NCBI GenBank assembly: GCA_019694755.1
Contig: JAIBBI010000032.1
Location: forward strand, 1-41,520
Direction of reading: 5' to 3'
DNA: 41,520 nucleotides
DNA from: Gemmataceae bacterium
GTDB lineage: Bacteria; Planctomycetota; Planctomycetia; Gemmatales; Gemmataceae
Shown here: positions 11,101 to 26,100 of the stretch, in pieces
Layout of the letters: each line of letters begins with the position of its first letter
Numbering within the stretch: the first letter of the stretch is position 1
Translations under genes and position numbers: made by a program
The notes under the pieces: model-generated
The model's input: only the letters and a program-made list of their open reading frames with translations
Databases searched by the model: none
What the model was told of the DNA's origin: nothing

Positions 11101-14100
11101 CGCTCACCGGCAACGACGGCAACGACACCCTGCGCGGCGAAGGCAACGACGACATCCTCCGCGGCGGTCGGGGCAACGACGCCCTCTTCGGCGGCGACGG
11201 CAACGACACCCTCGAAGGTGACGACGGCGACGTGGTCGGCAACGATCAGCTCTTCGGCGAGGCCGGCACCGACATCCTGCTCGGCGGTTTGGGGAATGAT
11301 TACCTCGACGGCGGCACCGAAAACGACCTGCTCGATGGCGGCGACTGGGCAGACACGCTCCGCGGCGGCGCGGGCAACGATCAGCTCTTCGGCCAGGGCG
11401 GCGCAGACATCCTGTACGGCGATGCCGGCGCGGACCTGATGTACGGCGGACTCGACATCGATCAACTCTTCGGCGGCGACGGCAACGACCGACTCGACGG
11501 CAGCCTGGGCGACGACCTGCTTGACGGCGGAATCGGCAACGACACCATCGCCGGCGGCGCGGGCCGGGACACCGCCACTGGCGGCGACGGCAACGACCTG
11601 ATCGACGGCGGCGACGACAACGACAACCTCTCGGGCGGGATCGGCAACGACACGATCACGGCCGGGGCCGGCAACGACACCGTGGCCGGCGGCGACGGCA
11701 ACAACGTCATCGATGCCGGCAGCGGCAACAATATTGTCACCGTGACTTCGGGCGCAAACACCATCGTCACCGGGTCGGGCAACGACACCATCACCGGCGG
11801 CACCGGAGCGGACACGATCGATGCCGGTTCGGGTAACGACTTCATCAACAGCGGCGCGGGCTCCGACGTAATCACGGCCGGGCCGGGCAACGATACGGTC
11901 AATGCCGGCCCGGATGCCGACATCGTGATCGGCGGCGACGGCGACGACGTGCTCTCCGGCGGCGACGGCGACGATTTGATCGCCGGCGGGCGCGGTAACG
12001 ACACCCTGTCGGGTGATGCCGACAGTGACATCATCTGGGGCGGCGACTCGCTGCTCGTCATCAGTCGCGGCGGCTTGCTCGACCCGCTGGAGAAGGAACT
12101 CGGCTATACCGGCTTCGCCCCACAACTCCGCCCGAGCAACGTGGCCGGTTCGATCGACGGCGTGTCGGATGACGGCACGGATTCGCTGCTCGGCGGATCG
12201 GGCAATGACTTCCTCTTCGCCGGCTGGGGGGATGACACCCTCGACGGCGGCGCTAACGACGATTACCTCGACGGCGGGTTCGGCAAGGATCAGATGCTGG
12301 GCGGCCCGGGTAACGACCTGATGCGCGGCGGCCTGGGCAACGACGAGCTTCGCGGCGGCGACGGCCGGGACTGGCTCATCGGTGATGCCGACGACGACCG
12401 CCTGTACGGCGACGCGGGTGAAGCCGGCAACCAGACCGGCCAGCGACTCTTCGGCATGAGCGGCTCCGACTCGCTTTTCGCCTTCGCGCTCGACTCTTCC
12501 GAAGTCAACCTGATCGGCGACGACCTCCTCGGCGGCGACGGCACTGACACGCTCTACGGCAATCTGCGCCGCGACACGCTCGATGGCGGGGCCGGCAGCG
12601 ATTACCTGCACGGCGATTACCTCGCCGGGCCGGGCTACAACCCGAACACCAATGCCGGCGCGGTGGGCGGCGCCGACACGCTACGCGGCGGCTCGGGGCA
12701 GGATCAGCTTTTCGGCGGCGGCGGCGCGGACGTGATCTGGGGCGGAGCGGACCCCGACTATCTCGAAGGGCAGGGCGGCGCGGATCAACTTTTCGGCGGC
12801 TGGGGCATCGACCTGCTCGTGCTCGATACCGACTCGCGCTTTGCCGTCGGCGAAGACTCGTTCGACGGGCACGGAGGCAACGCGACCCCCGGCGACGCTC
12901 CGGACCTCGGCGAAGTCGACATCCTCGTCGTCCAAGGCGATCGCTCGTTCAACACGCTCGGCAATGCCGTCGTCAACGACACGATCCTGCTCAACGAGAA
13001 CGCGACCACTGGCCAACTCGACGTGCAGTACACCGCCACCGACGGCGGACCGCTGCGGACCTGGTCCGTGAACTGGCGGGCCGGCGGCACACCCAAGGGC
13101 ATGCCGCTCGTCGAGCAGATCCAGATCGCCGGCGCTCTGGGCAACGACACCATCGGTGCCACACTGCGCTCGGCGACGGTCACGCAATTGGCGTATACGC
13201 AAACGTGGCTCGTCGTCGCGGGCGGCGGGCCGGGTAATGACGTGATCCGCGGGACCGACGGCCCCGATCGCCTCGAGGGCGGGCCCGGCAGCGACACGCT
13301 GTACGGCAATGCCGGCGACGACCGCATGTGGGGCGACACGTTTAACGGATCAGTTGCGATTGATGTCGATACATTCTTCGGCGGCCTGGGCAACGACGAC
13401 ATGATCGGCGGCCGGGGTGCGAACGTGATGTACCCCTGGACCAGCGAGACCTCGCCGCACACAGAGGACACCGGCCTGAACCGTGTGCTCGGTTCCGCCA
13501 ATCCGACCCGGGGCGATCAACTGTATGGTGGGACCGGGCTCGATTTCCTGTACGGCAACGGCGGGCCGGACACGCTCTACAACCGCGACGGCACCGTCTT
13601 TGAGGATGCCGAGGCGGCCGCCACTTCCGGCGGGGCCGACTGGAAGGCCTACGCCCGCAGCACCAACCGCGTCTGGTACGTCGGCGGGTCCGGCGGCAGC
13701 GACACGGTCACGATCAATTACGCGACCAACCCGTACAGCCCGCTGTTCGGCCGGCATCAGGTCACCTTCGCGACCTCCGGCGCGTTCGATCCGCGGTTCA
13801 ACGGCTTCGACAGCTACGGCGCATTCGACAAGTCGGACAATCGGCTCGGCACGCACGGCAAGACGGATAGCTTCTACGACGCGGCCGGCGTGACCGTCGA
13901 TCCCGAGACGGGGTTGCCCCGCTCGGACACGACCTCGTTCGGCATATTCCAGGCGTTCGGCGCGACCGTCACCGACATCGCCGCCAAGGTCTTCGGCCCG
14001 GAGCCGAGCTTCGATGCGATCATCGTCGATACGCTGGGCGGCAACGACTCCGTGACCGTCGGCGAAACGGTGCAGAAAACCGTCTGGGTGGATGCCGGAT

Positions 14101-17100
14101 CGGGCGACGACACGGTCCGCGTCCAGCCCGCACTGGCTTATCTACCCGATGCGACCGACCCGGTGAGTGTGACGTTCGTCGGCGGCGTGCCCGTCCGCGG
14201 CAACGACGCCAAAGAAGTGGCGTATTCGTTCGGCACTGTGTCCGGCACCCGTCTTTTCCGCGGGCTGACCATCGACAGCGCACGGGCGGATCAGCCGGAC
14301 GTGGACTGGTACCGTTTCCAACTTTCGGCCACGCCAGGCGCGGGCGATGTCCTGCGGGTGTTGCCGTTGCACATGCCCCTGAATCTCGAATTGCAGGCGA
14401 CGCTGGTCCGCGGCGACAAGTCGGAGACCGGCTTTGTCGGCGGCGTGCTATCGGCGGCGGGTCTGCTCCCAGGCGTGGATTACTGGATCCGGGTGCAGTC
14501 GAAGGACAGCGTACCGGTCGATTACGACGTGCAATTCGTCCTCGCGTCGTCGGCCGACGGCGCGGAGCCGAACAACTCGGCCGGAGCAGCCTACAGCCTC
14601 GGGCAGTTGGCGATTCTCGACCGCATGAGCGGGCTGACCGTCAGCCCGACCGATCCCGACTGGTACGCGGTCACACTTGCCAGCTCGGCCGGGCCGGACT
14701 CGAAAGTCACGCTGAACTCCCTGACCCCCGGCACGGCTTTCGCCCTCGCGGCCGTCGGGCCCAACGGCGAGGACCTGGGCTACAGCACGAACATCACCGG
14801 CTCGACCGGCACGCTATCGCTCGACAAACTGGCGGCCGGCAGCTACCGGATCGTGGTCACGAGCACTTTGGCCGGTCGGTACGAGCTGACTTTCGCCGGC
14901 GGCGGTGCGAACCCGACCGGGAACGAGACACAGGCGTCGGCCTACCAACTGCCCGCGCTCGCACAGACCCCGCGGATCTACCAGTCGACCAATTTCAATG
15001 TCGACCCCGAGCTCGATTACAGCAACTGGTACCGCTTCGGCCTCGGATCGACCGGCGCGGACAATGAAGCTCTGACGCTCGTGCCCACCGGCAACGTCTT
15101 TTACCTGACGACGGAGCTTTTCCGGCTCGGAAGCAGCAATCAGCTAACGAGCGTCGGCTATCAGTATGCCGACGGAAAGACGCCGATCACGTTCTCGCTG
15201 CAGGGCCAGCCCGCGGGGACATATTTCCTGCGGACATATGTCTATGCGACGACGTACGGCTCACCAGCGACTTTCGAGATCACGTCGAACTCCGCCCCCG
15301 CGATCCGCACGCGGACCGACGTGACGTTTACACCGGGCGTCGTGACCAAGTTCAACGATGCCGAGGCGGCAGGCTCGACCCGACGCGACGTGCTGCTCGG
15401 CGGCATCGGCAACGACGTGTTGCAGGGTGGATCGGGCTCCGACTGGATCTTCGGCGGCATCGGTAATGACGTTCTGACGGGCGGACTCGACCGGCAGGTG
15501 GAAGACCTGCTCTTCGGCGAGGCGGGCGACGACCGGTTCCAGGCGATCCTGGATGAACTGACCCGCGACATCACCGATCTCTCGCGGCAGAAACTGTTCG
15601 ATAACAACGGCCGGGACCTGTTCGTCGGTGGTCCGGGCCAGGACCGCGTTGTGTATCTCGGGGCCGACGGATTATCGGGCAAGGATTTCGTGCTGCTCGG
15701 CTACGACCGGTTCACGCACCGGTATCGCGTCGGGTCGCTGGTGCTCAATCAGACGAACAACAGCTTCGTGTATGAGGACGGCCGGTATGCCGTCCGGCGG
15801 ACGTTTTTCCAGGCCCGCGACGTCGAGGGGATGCTGGTTGACCTGCGCGGCGGGGCCGACGTGCTGCACGCCAACCCCGGCTATCAGATCGACGGCGAGA
15901 CGTGGGGCGTCGAGCGCGGCGACATCCAGGACCGGGCGACGATTTACGCCTCGATCGAGGTCCGCGGCGGTGCGGGACAGGACATCATCTACGGCGGCGT
16001 CAGCGGCGAGACAATCGACGGCGGTGCCGACAACGACTACATCGCCGGCGGCGAAGGCGACGACCGCATCCTGGGCAACTCGGGCAACGACCGCCTGGCC
16101 GGCTCGGCTTTCCTGGCGAGCCAACTCCCCCCGACCGGCCTGAAGGCGGGCACGCCGGACGGCTCTGCGCCGGCTTTGGTAATGCCGCGCAACGACTACG
16201 TGTTTGAGCTCGCGCAAGCCGAGCCGATCCGCGACTGGAGCTATGCCGGGGTCAACCTGCCGGCCTCGTCGTCGTCGCTGAGTCTGAACAACGCGTTCGC
16301 GCTGGAGGGGCAATTCGCCAACGAGCGGCTGGGGCGTCTCGTACCGATCGGCGACTACAACGGCGACGGTGTGACCGACTACCTGGCGACGGGGTGGTAT
16401 CCTTACTCTTCGACGAATGCCAATGGCTACGTGATGTTCGGGCCGATCACACCGGACCAACTTTATCGCGTCGACGCCCGGGCCGATATCGATCCGAGTA
16501 CCTATCCCGACGATCTGCTGATCCGCGGCAACAACTGGTCGTTCACTGTCTCGGTGCAGGACGACGACCCGGCAACGCTGGCCGCGCTGGCCAACGCCTA
16601 CCGCGTCTCGGGGCAGGCCCAGTTGACCACCAATTTCGGCTCGCTCGGCCAACCGCAGATGCGGACGGGCAATCTCGTCGGTGACGCGAAAGACGATCTA
16701 CTCTTCGTGACCGGCGGCAACCCGAACCGGGTGTACGCGATTGCCGGTTCGTCGTCGTCCGCGTCCCGGGCGTTGACCGCGGCCAACGCCATACAACTGG
16801 TGCAGTACACGTCGGGCAATTTCATCAACGGCCCGGTCCAGGCGATGGCACTCAATTACGACGGGGTCGGCGGGAAAAACGACTTGCTCGTCGTCGCCCC
16901 GGCTACGACCTCGACCGGCAATCAGACCGTTGCCTACCTCTATCTGAACGGCAACTATTCCGCTCCGCTGATTCTGAACACCAGTATTACCGTCGGTGCC
17001 GTGGGCTATTCGTTCATCTCGGCCGCAGTGGCAGGCGACATCAACAACGACGGCCTCGAAGACATCCTCATCGGCGTGTCGAACCGCGACGGCAGTAACA

Positions 17101-20100
17101 CCGGAAGGACGTTTCTGCTCATCGGCGGTTACATCGCCGGGGGCGGCAACTACACGCTCGAATCAGTAACTACGTACTGGACTGGCCTCGGGCTGGGCAG
17201 CCCGTTCGCCGTCGGCGATGTGAATCGTGACGGCATCGATGACTTCGGGCTGGGGCGATACGTCGAAGGTACGGGGACGAATGCGAAGGCCGGGTTCGTG
17301 ATGTACGGCGTGGATCGGTACCGCCCGCCGCTACTGGCCACCAACGATCTCGGCATACCCGGCGACGGGACATCGGCCAACAACGACGGTATCGATCGGG
17401 CGATCGCAAGTGTGAGTCGGGGTCTGACCAGCGGGTACGCCTACGGTACGCCGCAGTTCTACTCGGGCGACTTCGACGGCGACGGCAAGCCGGACATCGC
17501 CATTGGTCTGCCCAACTCGACCCTCTCAACCAGTTCGATCGATTATTCTCAGGGATACCAGTACGACGCGCGGGCGGACAAGGCGTACGTCTTCTACAAC
17601 TTCACGCAGTCGTCCTATTTCGGCATACCCACGCTCAATCTGGCCAACGCGGCGGTCACGATCCCGGGTACACCGTTCACAAACTTCGGCGTCCTGCCGA
17701 CGACGCCGAAGATCGATCTCAACGGGGACCGGATTGACGATCTGGTGATCGGGTCGGGTGAGGACGTTTCGGTCCCGCTGGCCGTCGGCGGGGAAGGACG
17801 GATCTACACGATCTTCGGAGGGCGGACGGGTGCGGTCACGCCATCAGCCATGGCCGAGACGCTGGTCACGCCCAACGGCGACATCCCCGGAAGCGGGCTC
17901 TACGTGGTCAACACCGGCACCGGTCAGCCGTTCGCCACGGAGGCGCAACTGGCCGGCAGCGGGATCATCGATTTCGCCAATGCCGGGTCCGAGACCCGCT
18001 TCGATGCCGTTACCGGCGCGTGGTCCTCGGCCAACGGTATGTTTCAGGTTACGCCCGGCGCGACCTCGGCGGGCGTCGCGGTGCTGAAGACCGATCGGCC
18101 GGGCGCGACAAGCTTCGTCGTCGATGTTGAAGTGCAGGCCCAGGACGTCTTCACCGACCCGTACAGCAATTTCATCGTGTTCGATTACTCCGGGCCGACG
18201 AGTTATAAGTTCGCGGGCTTCCGATTCGAAGGTTTCAACATCGGCGTCGGCGACGTGGTGTTCGAGATCGGGGAGGTGACGGCCGGGGGGACGACGATCC
18301 TGGCGTCGCTCCCGACCGACGCCCTCGATATCGCCGGGTTCGCCTCGCAATTGCGACTGGTCGTCCGCGACAGCCGGGCGGAGCTGTGGTGGTCACGGCA
18401 ACCGTACAGCTTCACGAATTTCCTGAACTACGACTTCCCGGCCAGCGACCCGCTCAGCGTTTCGGGGTCCGGCGCGACCTTGCAGCCGACGCAGGTCGGG
18501 CTGATGGCCTCGGCGAATCGCCCGGGCCGGTTCAGCAAGTTCGCGGTGAACGACCGCGAACGCTGGTACTACTTCAGCACGCTGGGCGACGGGCGGGTCG
18601 GCGACCGCATCCAGGTGCGCACGGGGACCGGCCCCACGGCGTCGGCGAGCCTGCCGGCCCAGCGGACGATGTACAGCACGTCGTCGGTCGCATTCAACTT
18701 CTTCAACCCCGCGCCGGTCGTGTCATCGGCGATGATCAACACGTCGGTGCTCTCGCCGAGCATCAACACCTTTGAAGGACTCAACCCCGTCGGCGGCCTG
18801 CCGACCAATACGTACGAGATCGGCGGCCCGTTCAACCGCACGACGATGCTGAATCTGCCGCTCGCGCCGCTGCTCAGTTACATGAGTAATCCCGAGCTGA
18901 TCGAGTCGGCCAACCTTTTCCTGACAATTCAGAACGCCTCGGGCACGGTGTTCCTGGAGCAGATCGAAAACGAAACCCAGACCCAGCTCGACGCGTCGAA
19001 TACCGGCCCGGTGATCTGGTCGGGCGTGGTCGGTGCGAGCCCCACGTCGTTTACCGTGGACCTGACCGCGGCCGTGCGCGACGCGCTGGCCCGCGGCCGA
19101 CTGTTCCTCGGGTTCCGCCTGACGAGCAACAACAACCTGGCGGCCATGCGGTTTACGTACGGCAAAGACTATAACCCCACGTTCAATGCCGATCAGTACA
19201 AGCACAGCCGGATTCAGATCGTCGCAGGGCAGCGACCCGGGGCGTATGCCGAGTTGTTCGACGCGACGGGCCGGCGGCGGAACGGGTTGCAGGGAGTCAT
19301 CGACTTGCGCGACCTCCCGGCCGGCGATTACGCGATCCGCATTGTCGACCCGTTCCTCGAGAATCCCCGCGATCGCGGATACATCCGCACCGGCCCCCTC
19401 GCTTTCCGCCTCGAGATCGACGCGCCGCAACTCGCGCAGGCCGATGTTCCTTCCGACCGCGACGAAGTCCGCGGCGGCGACGGCAACGACATCCTGTCGG
19501 GTGGCACTGGTGTCGATCGGCTGTTCGGCGGCGCGGGCAACGATACCCACAATGCCGCCCCGTTTGAAGTGCAGGACGTTTCCATTGAAGGCAGCGATTC
19601 GCAGTCGCCGGTCGGTGGTGAAGTTCAGACGACAAACAACGGTGTGCCGAGCGAAGACGTATTGGTGTTCCCGGTCGGATCGACCGGCGGATTGGCGATC
19701 GCGGCCGGGCGGGTCGTCGGCGCGATCGGCACGCCGCCGAGCGGGACCCCCGAATTGATCCGCAGCCTGTACGCCAGCGACCTGGCGCAAGTCGTCGAGC
19801 TGAACTTCGGGCTGACCGACACACCGACGTTGACCGGACTCGAATACTTCACGAGCCTCGAATACTTCTCGGGGTCCGTCACCGGCACGGCAGCTTTTGA
19901 GCCCGGCGTGCGCACGGGCAAGGGGGCCCAGGGGCAGTTGGGGACGCCCCGGCTGCGGTTTCTCGATTTACACAACTCTGCGCTGTTTTCCGCCGCCAGC
20001 CAGACAGTGGCAGGGAAAAACTCGAACGCGGTCGACTACCTCCGCGGCCTGTCGCAACTGAGGTACCTGAACCTCGACAGCGTCAGCCATTTCCTCACGG

Positions 20101-23100
20101 CCGCGACGGACCCGTGGTCCGTTTACGGCGGGCTCTCGTCGCTCGAATGGCTTTCACTCGAGCGCAATCTCTTCTACAGCGCGGCCGTCACATGGGATCC
20201 GCGGGGCAACCTGCCGAACCTGAAATACCTCGCCGTCAACAACACGAGCAATCTCACGGCCGGCGACATCGCGAACGTCGCCCGCTTCACGGCCCTTCGT
20301 GAACTGGAGATGCGGTCGACCGGCGCGACGGATGTCGACGCGATCACCGGCAGCACCGTGGTCGACAACGCGATGGTAACGGCCGGTTCGGGCTACACCG
20401 AGTCCGGGCCGTGGACCGGCAACGGCAACTCCGGCGCGTTTGCCGGCGACTATCGGATCCTACCGCGTTACACGGTCGGCACGGCCAGCTACACGCTGAC
20501 CGGGCTGATTCCGGGGCAGACGTACACGCTCTCGGCCACGTGGACCTCGAACGAGTCGTTTACCGACCGGGCTCGATACGACGTGACCTGCGGGACCTAC
20601 TTGGGCTACGTCGAAGCGCGCCAGAGTCTCCCGCCGGGCGGGGCGACCTTTGCGGGCCGGCCCTGGCAGGACTTGATGACGGTGACTGTCCCCGCGGGCG
20701 TCACGACGCTCACCGTGACGGTCAGCAATATCGGGCAGGGGCACCTCGTGGCCGACGCTGTCCGACTGACCGCGCCACCGCCGGCGAACCTGCAACGGCT
20801 CGACGTTCGCGGCAACCCCGCGCTCGGCAATTCGTTTTATGACGTCGTTGTGCCGACGCTCGGCCCGGTCCTGGGTGCGGGGCTGCGTTACGACACTCAG
20901 AATCAATTCGCCCCGACGCTGATCAACCCCGGGACAGTGCTCGCGTTCCGCGGCGAGACGACCACCCTGACGCTGGCCGCGTCGGATGCCGACGGGCAGG
21001 CCGTGACGTTCTCGGCATTCAGCAACAACGCTCAGGTTGCCGTCAGCGTTGTCGGCAATCAGCTTTCGATCGTCCCGGCAGCGGCTTTCACCGGTACCGC
21101 GACTTTGACTGTCCGCATTAGCGATGGCGGGCGGACCAGCGAGCAGTCGTTTGATGTCCGCGTCGGCGGCCGAAGCGATGTCGGCGAGTTCCGGGTGAAC
21201 ACATCGACATCGAACACTCAGACACTGCCGCAAATCGCCATCGAGCCCGACGGAGATTACGTCGTCGTCTGGCACAGCAATACCGTTGTGGCAGGTGAGT
21301 CGGGCTACGGCATTTACGCCCAGCGATACAACCGCGACGGTTCTCGCCGCGGCGGCGAGATTCACGTCAACTCCCTGACAACGAACACGCAAGCTTACCC
21401 GGTCGTTGCGACCGACGCGTCCGGCGGGTTCGTCGTGGCATGGCACAGCGACCACACAAGCAGTTTCGAAGTCTACGCCCGGCGGTTCGATAGCGCGGGC
21501 ACGCCGATCGCGCCGGAAGCGCGGGTGAACACGTACACGACCAGCACCCAGGCGTTTCCCTCGATCGCAATCGATTACTACGGCGACACGGTAGTCGCTT
21601 GGCAGAGTTTCGGGCAGGACGGCAGCGGGTACGGTATCTACGCCCAGCGGTTCGACGCGGCCGGCATGCCACTCGGCGGTGAGGTCCAAATCAGCGTTCA
21701 GGCGACGGGCGAGCAATCGTTCCCCTCGATCGGTATGGATCTCTACGGCAACTATGTGGTCGCCTACAACGGGCAGGACGGCTCCAACCTCGGGGTGTTC
21801 GCCCGTCGTTTCGATGTCACCTCGAATAGCTTCGGCTCCGAGTTTCGTGTCAATAGTTACACGGCCAACAGTCAGTCGGCCCCCGAGGTCGGCATGAACG
21901 CCTACGGGCAATTCGTCGTGACCTGGGCGAGTTTGGTTCAGGATGGAAGCGGCCTTGGAGTTTACGCCCAACGCTTCGACGGGTTGGCGACGCCGGTCGG
22001 TACCGAATTCCGCGTGAACTCGTACACGACCAACGACCAGACGCTTCCGGACGTGGCCCTCGATCTCGATGGCAACTTTGTGGTGTCGTGGCACGGCACC
22101 GGCGCAGGTGGTTCCCCAAATGACATCTTCGCCCGGCGCTTCAACTGGGCCGGCACCGTGACCGGGCCCGAGTTCCGCGTGAACAGTTACACCACCGGCG
22201 CGCAATCGTTCTCGTCGGTAGCGGTCGACGACGCCGGGGATTATGTCGTCGTCTGGGCGAGCAACCTGCAGGACGGCAGCGCAGACGGCATCTACGCCCA
22301 GCAGTACTTCGCGCAGGGCCTGCCCCGGCCCGCGACGCCGGAAGTCGTCCAGAACAGCGTCACGGCCAACACGCAGTCGTACCCGCACGTCGCCACGTTC
22401 TTCGACGGCAGTTGGGTCACTGTCTGGCAGTCGTTTGGCGAAGACGGCAGCGGCGAGGGGATCTTCGGCCGGCGGTTCGCGGCCAACGGGTCGCCGCTCG
22501 GATCGGCCTTCGCGATTAATACGACGACGTCGGGAGATCAGATCTCCCCGGCCGTCGCCGGCATGATCGACGGGTCCTTCGTCGTCGCCTGGATCGATGG
22601 CGATGTCGCCAAGGTCCGCCGGTTCGGCGACAACAACCTGCCGCTGACCGGCGAGATCACCATCGACTCATCACTTCTTTACCTTAATCACAACGACATC
22701 TCGGTTGCCGCGGCGGCCGACGGCGGCTTCGTCGTCGCCTATTCGGTTTACGACGGAATCCAGTCCGACGTATTTGCCCGGAGATACTCCGCGGCGGGAG
22801 TGCCGGCCGGCCCGCGATTCCAGGTCAACACCACGGGCGGGAACTTCCAGTTCTCCCCGTGGCTGGCCATGCGTCCGACGGGGGAGTTCGTCGTCACCTG
22901 GACGAGCGACGGACAGGACGGCAGCGGGTACGGCGTTTACGCGCGGGGGTTCGATGCGACCGGTCTGCCGGTCACGGGCGAAATTGCCGTCAATACCACA
23001 ACGACCAACGAGCAGCTGTTCTCGCGGATCGACCTCGCTGACGACGGCCGATTTGTCATCGTCTGGGAGGGGAAAGCCGGGACGCCGCACGGCGACTACG

Positions 23101-26100
23101 GCGTATTCGCGCAGCGGTTCGCGGCCGATGGTAGCCCGGCCGGGCCCGAAGTCCTCGTCAGCGTGTTCCCGACCGGCTACCAGGGCTATCCGGATGTCGC
23201 GATGGATGCTCAGGGCGGGTACACAGTCGCCTGGTACAGCAACACGCAGGACGGTAGCGGGCTCGCTGTGATGGCCCGCCGATACGACGCGGCAGCCACG
23301 CCGCTCGGCGGTGAATTCATCGTCAACACGACGACGATCGGCACCCAGAGTCAGCAGGCAGTGGCGGGCTCGGCCGACGGCAGCTTCGTCATCGCCTGGC
23401 AGGGCCCCGGCGACGGCAGCGGCTACGGCATCTTCGCCCGCCGGTATGTTCCGGCGGCCACGCTCACCGGCATCAAGTTCGAAACGCCCGGTTACACGCC
23501 GGTCGAGGGGCTGACGGTCTTCTACGACCTCGACGGCGACGGCATCCGCGACGCCAACGAGCCGACCACGGTCACGGACGTCAACGGGCAATACACGCTC
23601 CGGGACCTGCCGGGCGGATCGTTTGCCGTCGTCGAGCAGGTGCCCGGTGGCTTCGCCCCGCTGCCCGGCTACGGCCCCTCATACGGGCTGACGCTGCTCG
23701 ATGGCGCATATGTCGTTGGTTACAACTACTACAACGACCGCGTCCTCGATGTCGGCAGCGACCGGACTGCTAACGAAAACTCCGTGGTACCGTTCACGGC
23801 CACCGTGTTCCCACCGGGGGCCTGGAGCTATCAGTGGCTCGTCAACGGCGTGCCCATGGTCGGTGCGACCGGGCCGGGCTTCAACTTCGTCCCGCCGGAC
23901 AACGGGACTTACACCGTCTCGGTATCTGTGACCGATGGCATCACGACCTTCGTCGACAGCGCCCGGGTGTTCGCGGCCAACGTGCTGCCGCAGATCAGCC
24001 TGCCGACGGCCGTGTCCGTGCCCGAAGGGTCGCCGCTCCTACTTGATCTGATGCCTGTCGATGCGACTGGCGACGTGCTTTTCTTCGAGTGGTATGTCGA
24101 TGATGTTCTGGACGCGACCAAAACGTCGGCGACTGCGACGTTCAGTTGGCCGGAAAACGGAGCGCACACCGTGCGCGTCCGCGTCCGGGACGACGACGAT
24201 CCGACCTGGGTCGAGCGCACGATCGCGGTCACGGTGACGAATGCCGCCCCGCAAAACCTCAGCATCACGCCGTCGGCCAACCTTGCCGAAGGCGATCCCA
24301 TCACCCTGACCGGCGCGTTTACCGATCCCGGCAGCCTCGACACCCACACGCTCGCCTGGATGGTGAAGTCGCCGGGTGGCGCGACCGTTGCTTCGGGCTT
24401 CGGCACCCAGATCACCTGGACCCCGGCCGACAACGGCGCATACGTCGCCACCTTCCTCGTCACCGACGACGACAGTGGCATGACCTCGACAACCTCCACG
24501 ATTACCGTGACCAACGTCGCGCCGCAGGCGGTTGTCATCGCGGGGCCGGAGAGCGTCTACGAGGCCGAGCCGGCCGACTTCAGTATCTCGTTCACGGATC
24601 CGGGCTCAGCCGACACGCACACGGTGGCTTGGCAGGTCCGCGATGCCGGCAACCTGGTCATCGCGAACGGCACTGGCATGTCCTTCAGTTGGGCACCTAC
24701 CTTCAGCGGCATCTATACGGTCTCGGCCACTGTGACCGACGACGACGGCGGGGCGACAGCCTCCGCCCCGGTGACGCTGATCGTCCGCAACGTCGTGCCC
24801 CGGCAGGTGAACGCGGGGCCGAACGTCGGCGGCCCGGAAAACTCCGCCATTCTGCTCACAGGCACCTGGCGCGACCCGGGCATAAGCTACGAGGAGTTTG
24901 CCGCCAGTTGGGTCGTCACCGATGCGCTCAATTCCTCCGTGGTCGCCACCGGTAACGGTGCGTCGATCAGCTTCGTGCCGCCGGACGACGGCGTGTACAC
25001 GGCGACATTCAACGTCCTGAACGCGCTCACCGGCCAGAGCGCCAGCGCGAGCCGAATAGTGACGGCCACCAATGTCGCGCCCACGGGCACGTTCTTCGTA
25101 CCGGGCACGGGTACGGCCGGGCAACCGGTGACGTTTGTCGTGACTTCGCCCGTCGATGGGACTGGGGACCTGCTCGCGGGTCTGCACTACGCCTTCGACT
25201 TCACCAACGACGGCATCTTCGATGTCGGCACCGGCACCTATGCCGGCTCACCCGGCTCATCGAGCGTGGCCTTCGCGTACCCGGCCCCGGGTACTTACAC
25301 GACACGCGTTCGCGTGATCGACAAGGACGGCGGCGCGAGTGAATACACCGGCTCCGTGACCATCGGCAGCGCGACCCCGCCGTCGGCCACGATCGCGATC
25401 AACCAGCCGTCGCTGAATTCTGCCAAGGTCGGCGCAGACGCCCTGGTCCTTACCGCCACCTTCGACCGGGCGATGAACACGTCGGTCGCTCCCGCCTACT
25501 CGTTCCCGGTCGAGAACCCCGGCGGCGCGATCGTCTTCGCGTCCGGCAGTTGGATCAGTTCGACGACCTACCAGGCCAAATACAACCTCGTCGATCTCGA
25601 CACGCAACTGGCGAACATCGATGTCCGTCTGACCGGCGGCGTTGACACGACGGGACTCGTGCAGACGGCGACCAATCTCGGCGACGCGTTTTCGATCGAC
25701 ACGGCCGACCCGACTGTCGTCTCGATCGTCCGGGCGGATGCCAGCCCGACCGCGAGCGGCACGGTTCACTGGACCGTGACTTTCAGCGAGCCGGTCGCCG
25801 GTGTTTCCACCAGTCAGTTTTCGCTCACGGGTACAGGGCTCGCGGGAACCTCGCTCATCTCGGTCACCGGGGCGGGAACAACCTGGACCGTGTCGGCCAA
25901 TACCGGAGCGGACGGCACGCTGGGGCTCGACCTCACGAGTAGCTTGGGCGTCACCGACTCGGCCGCCAACCCGCTGGCCGGTGTGCCGGCGACCGGGCAG
26001 GTTTACTCGGTCGACAAGCCGCAGCCGGTGATCACCGGCATCGTCATCAACGGCGGGGCGGTCCAAAGGTCGCGCGTGCTGAGCGTGCAGGTCAGCTTCG

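Noticed and set aside
7530-12611. Open frame of 1,693 codons on the minus strand, opposite the giant gene
   Set aside because: It lies wholly antisense to well-supported domains. Its sequence (VVAVAA-, EQVV-like runs) is what the opposite strand of GGC/GAC/AAC-rich RTX and stalk codons gives, and there are no start signals or recognisable domains.
10865-12815. Regular short DNA repeats that could suggest a CRISPR array or satellite
   Set aside because: The repeats are in frame, degenerate and encode RTX nonapeptides. There are no constant repeats with unique spacers.
20460-22388. 642-codon antisense frame
   Set aside because: A shadow of the golvesin-like and propeller-like repeat region, with no domain of its own.
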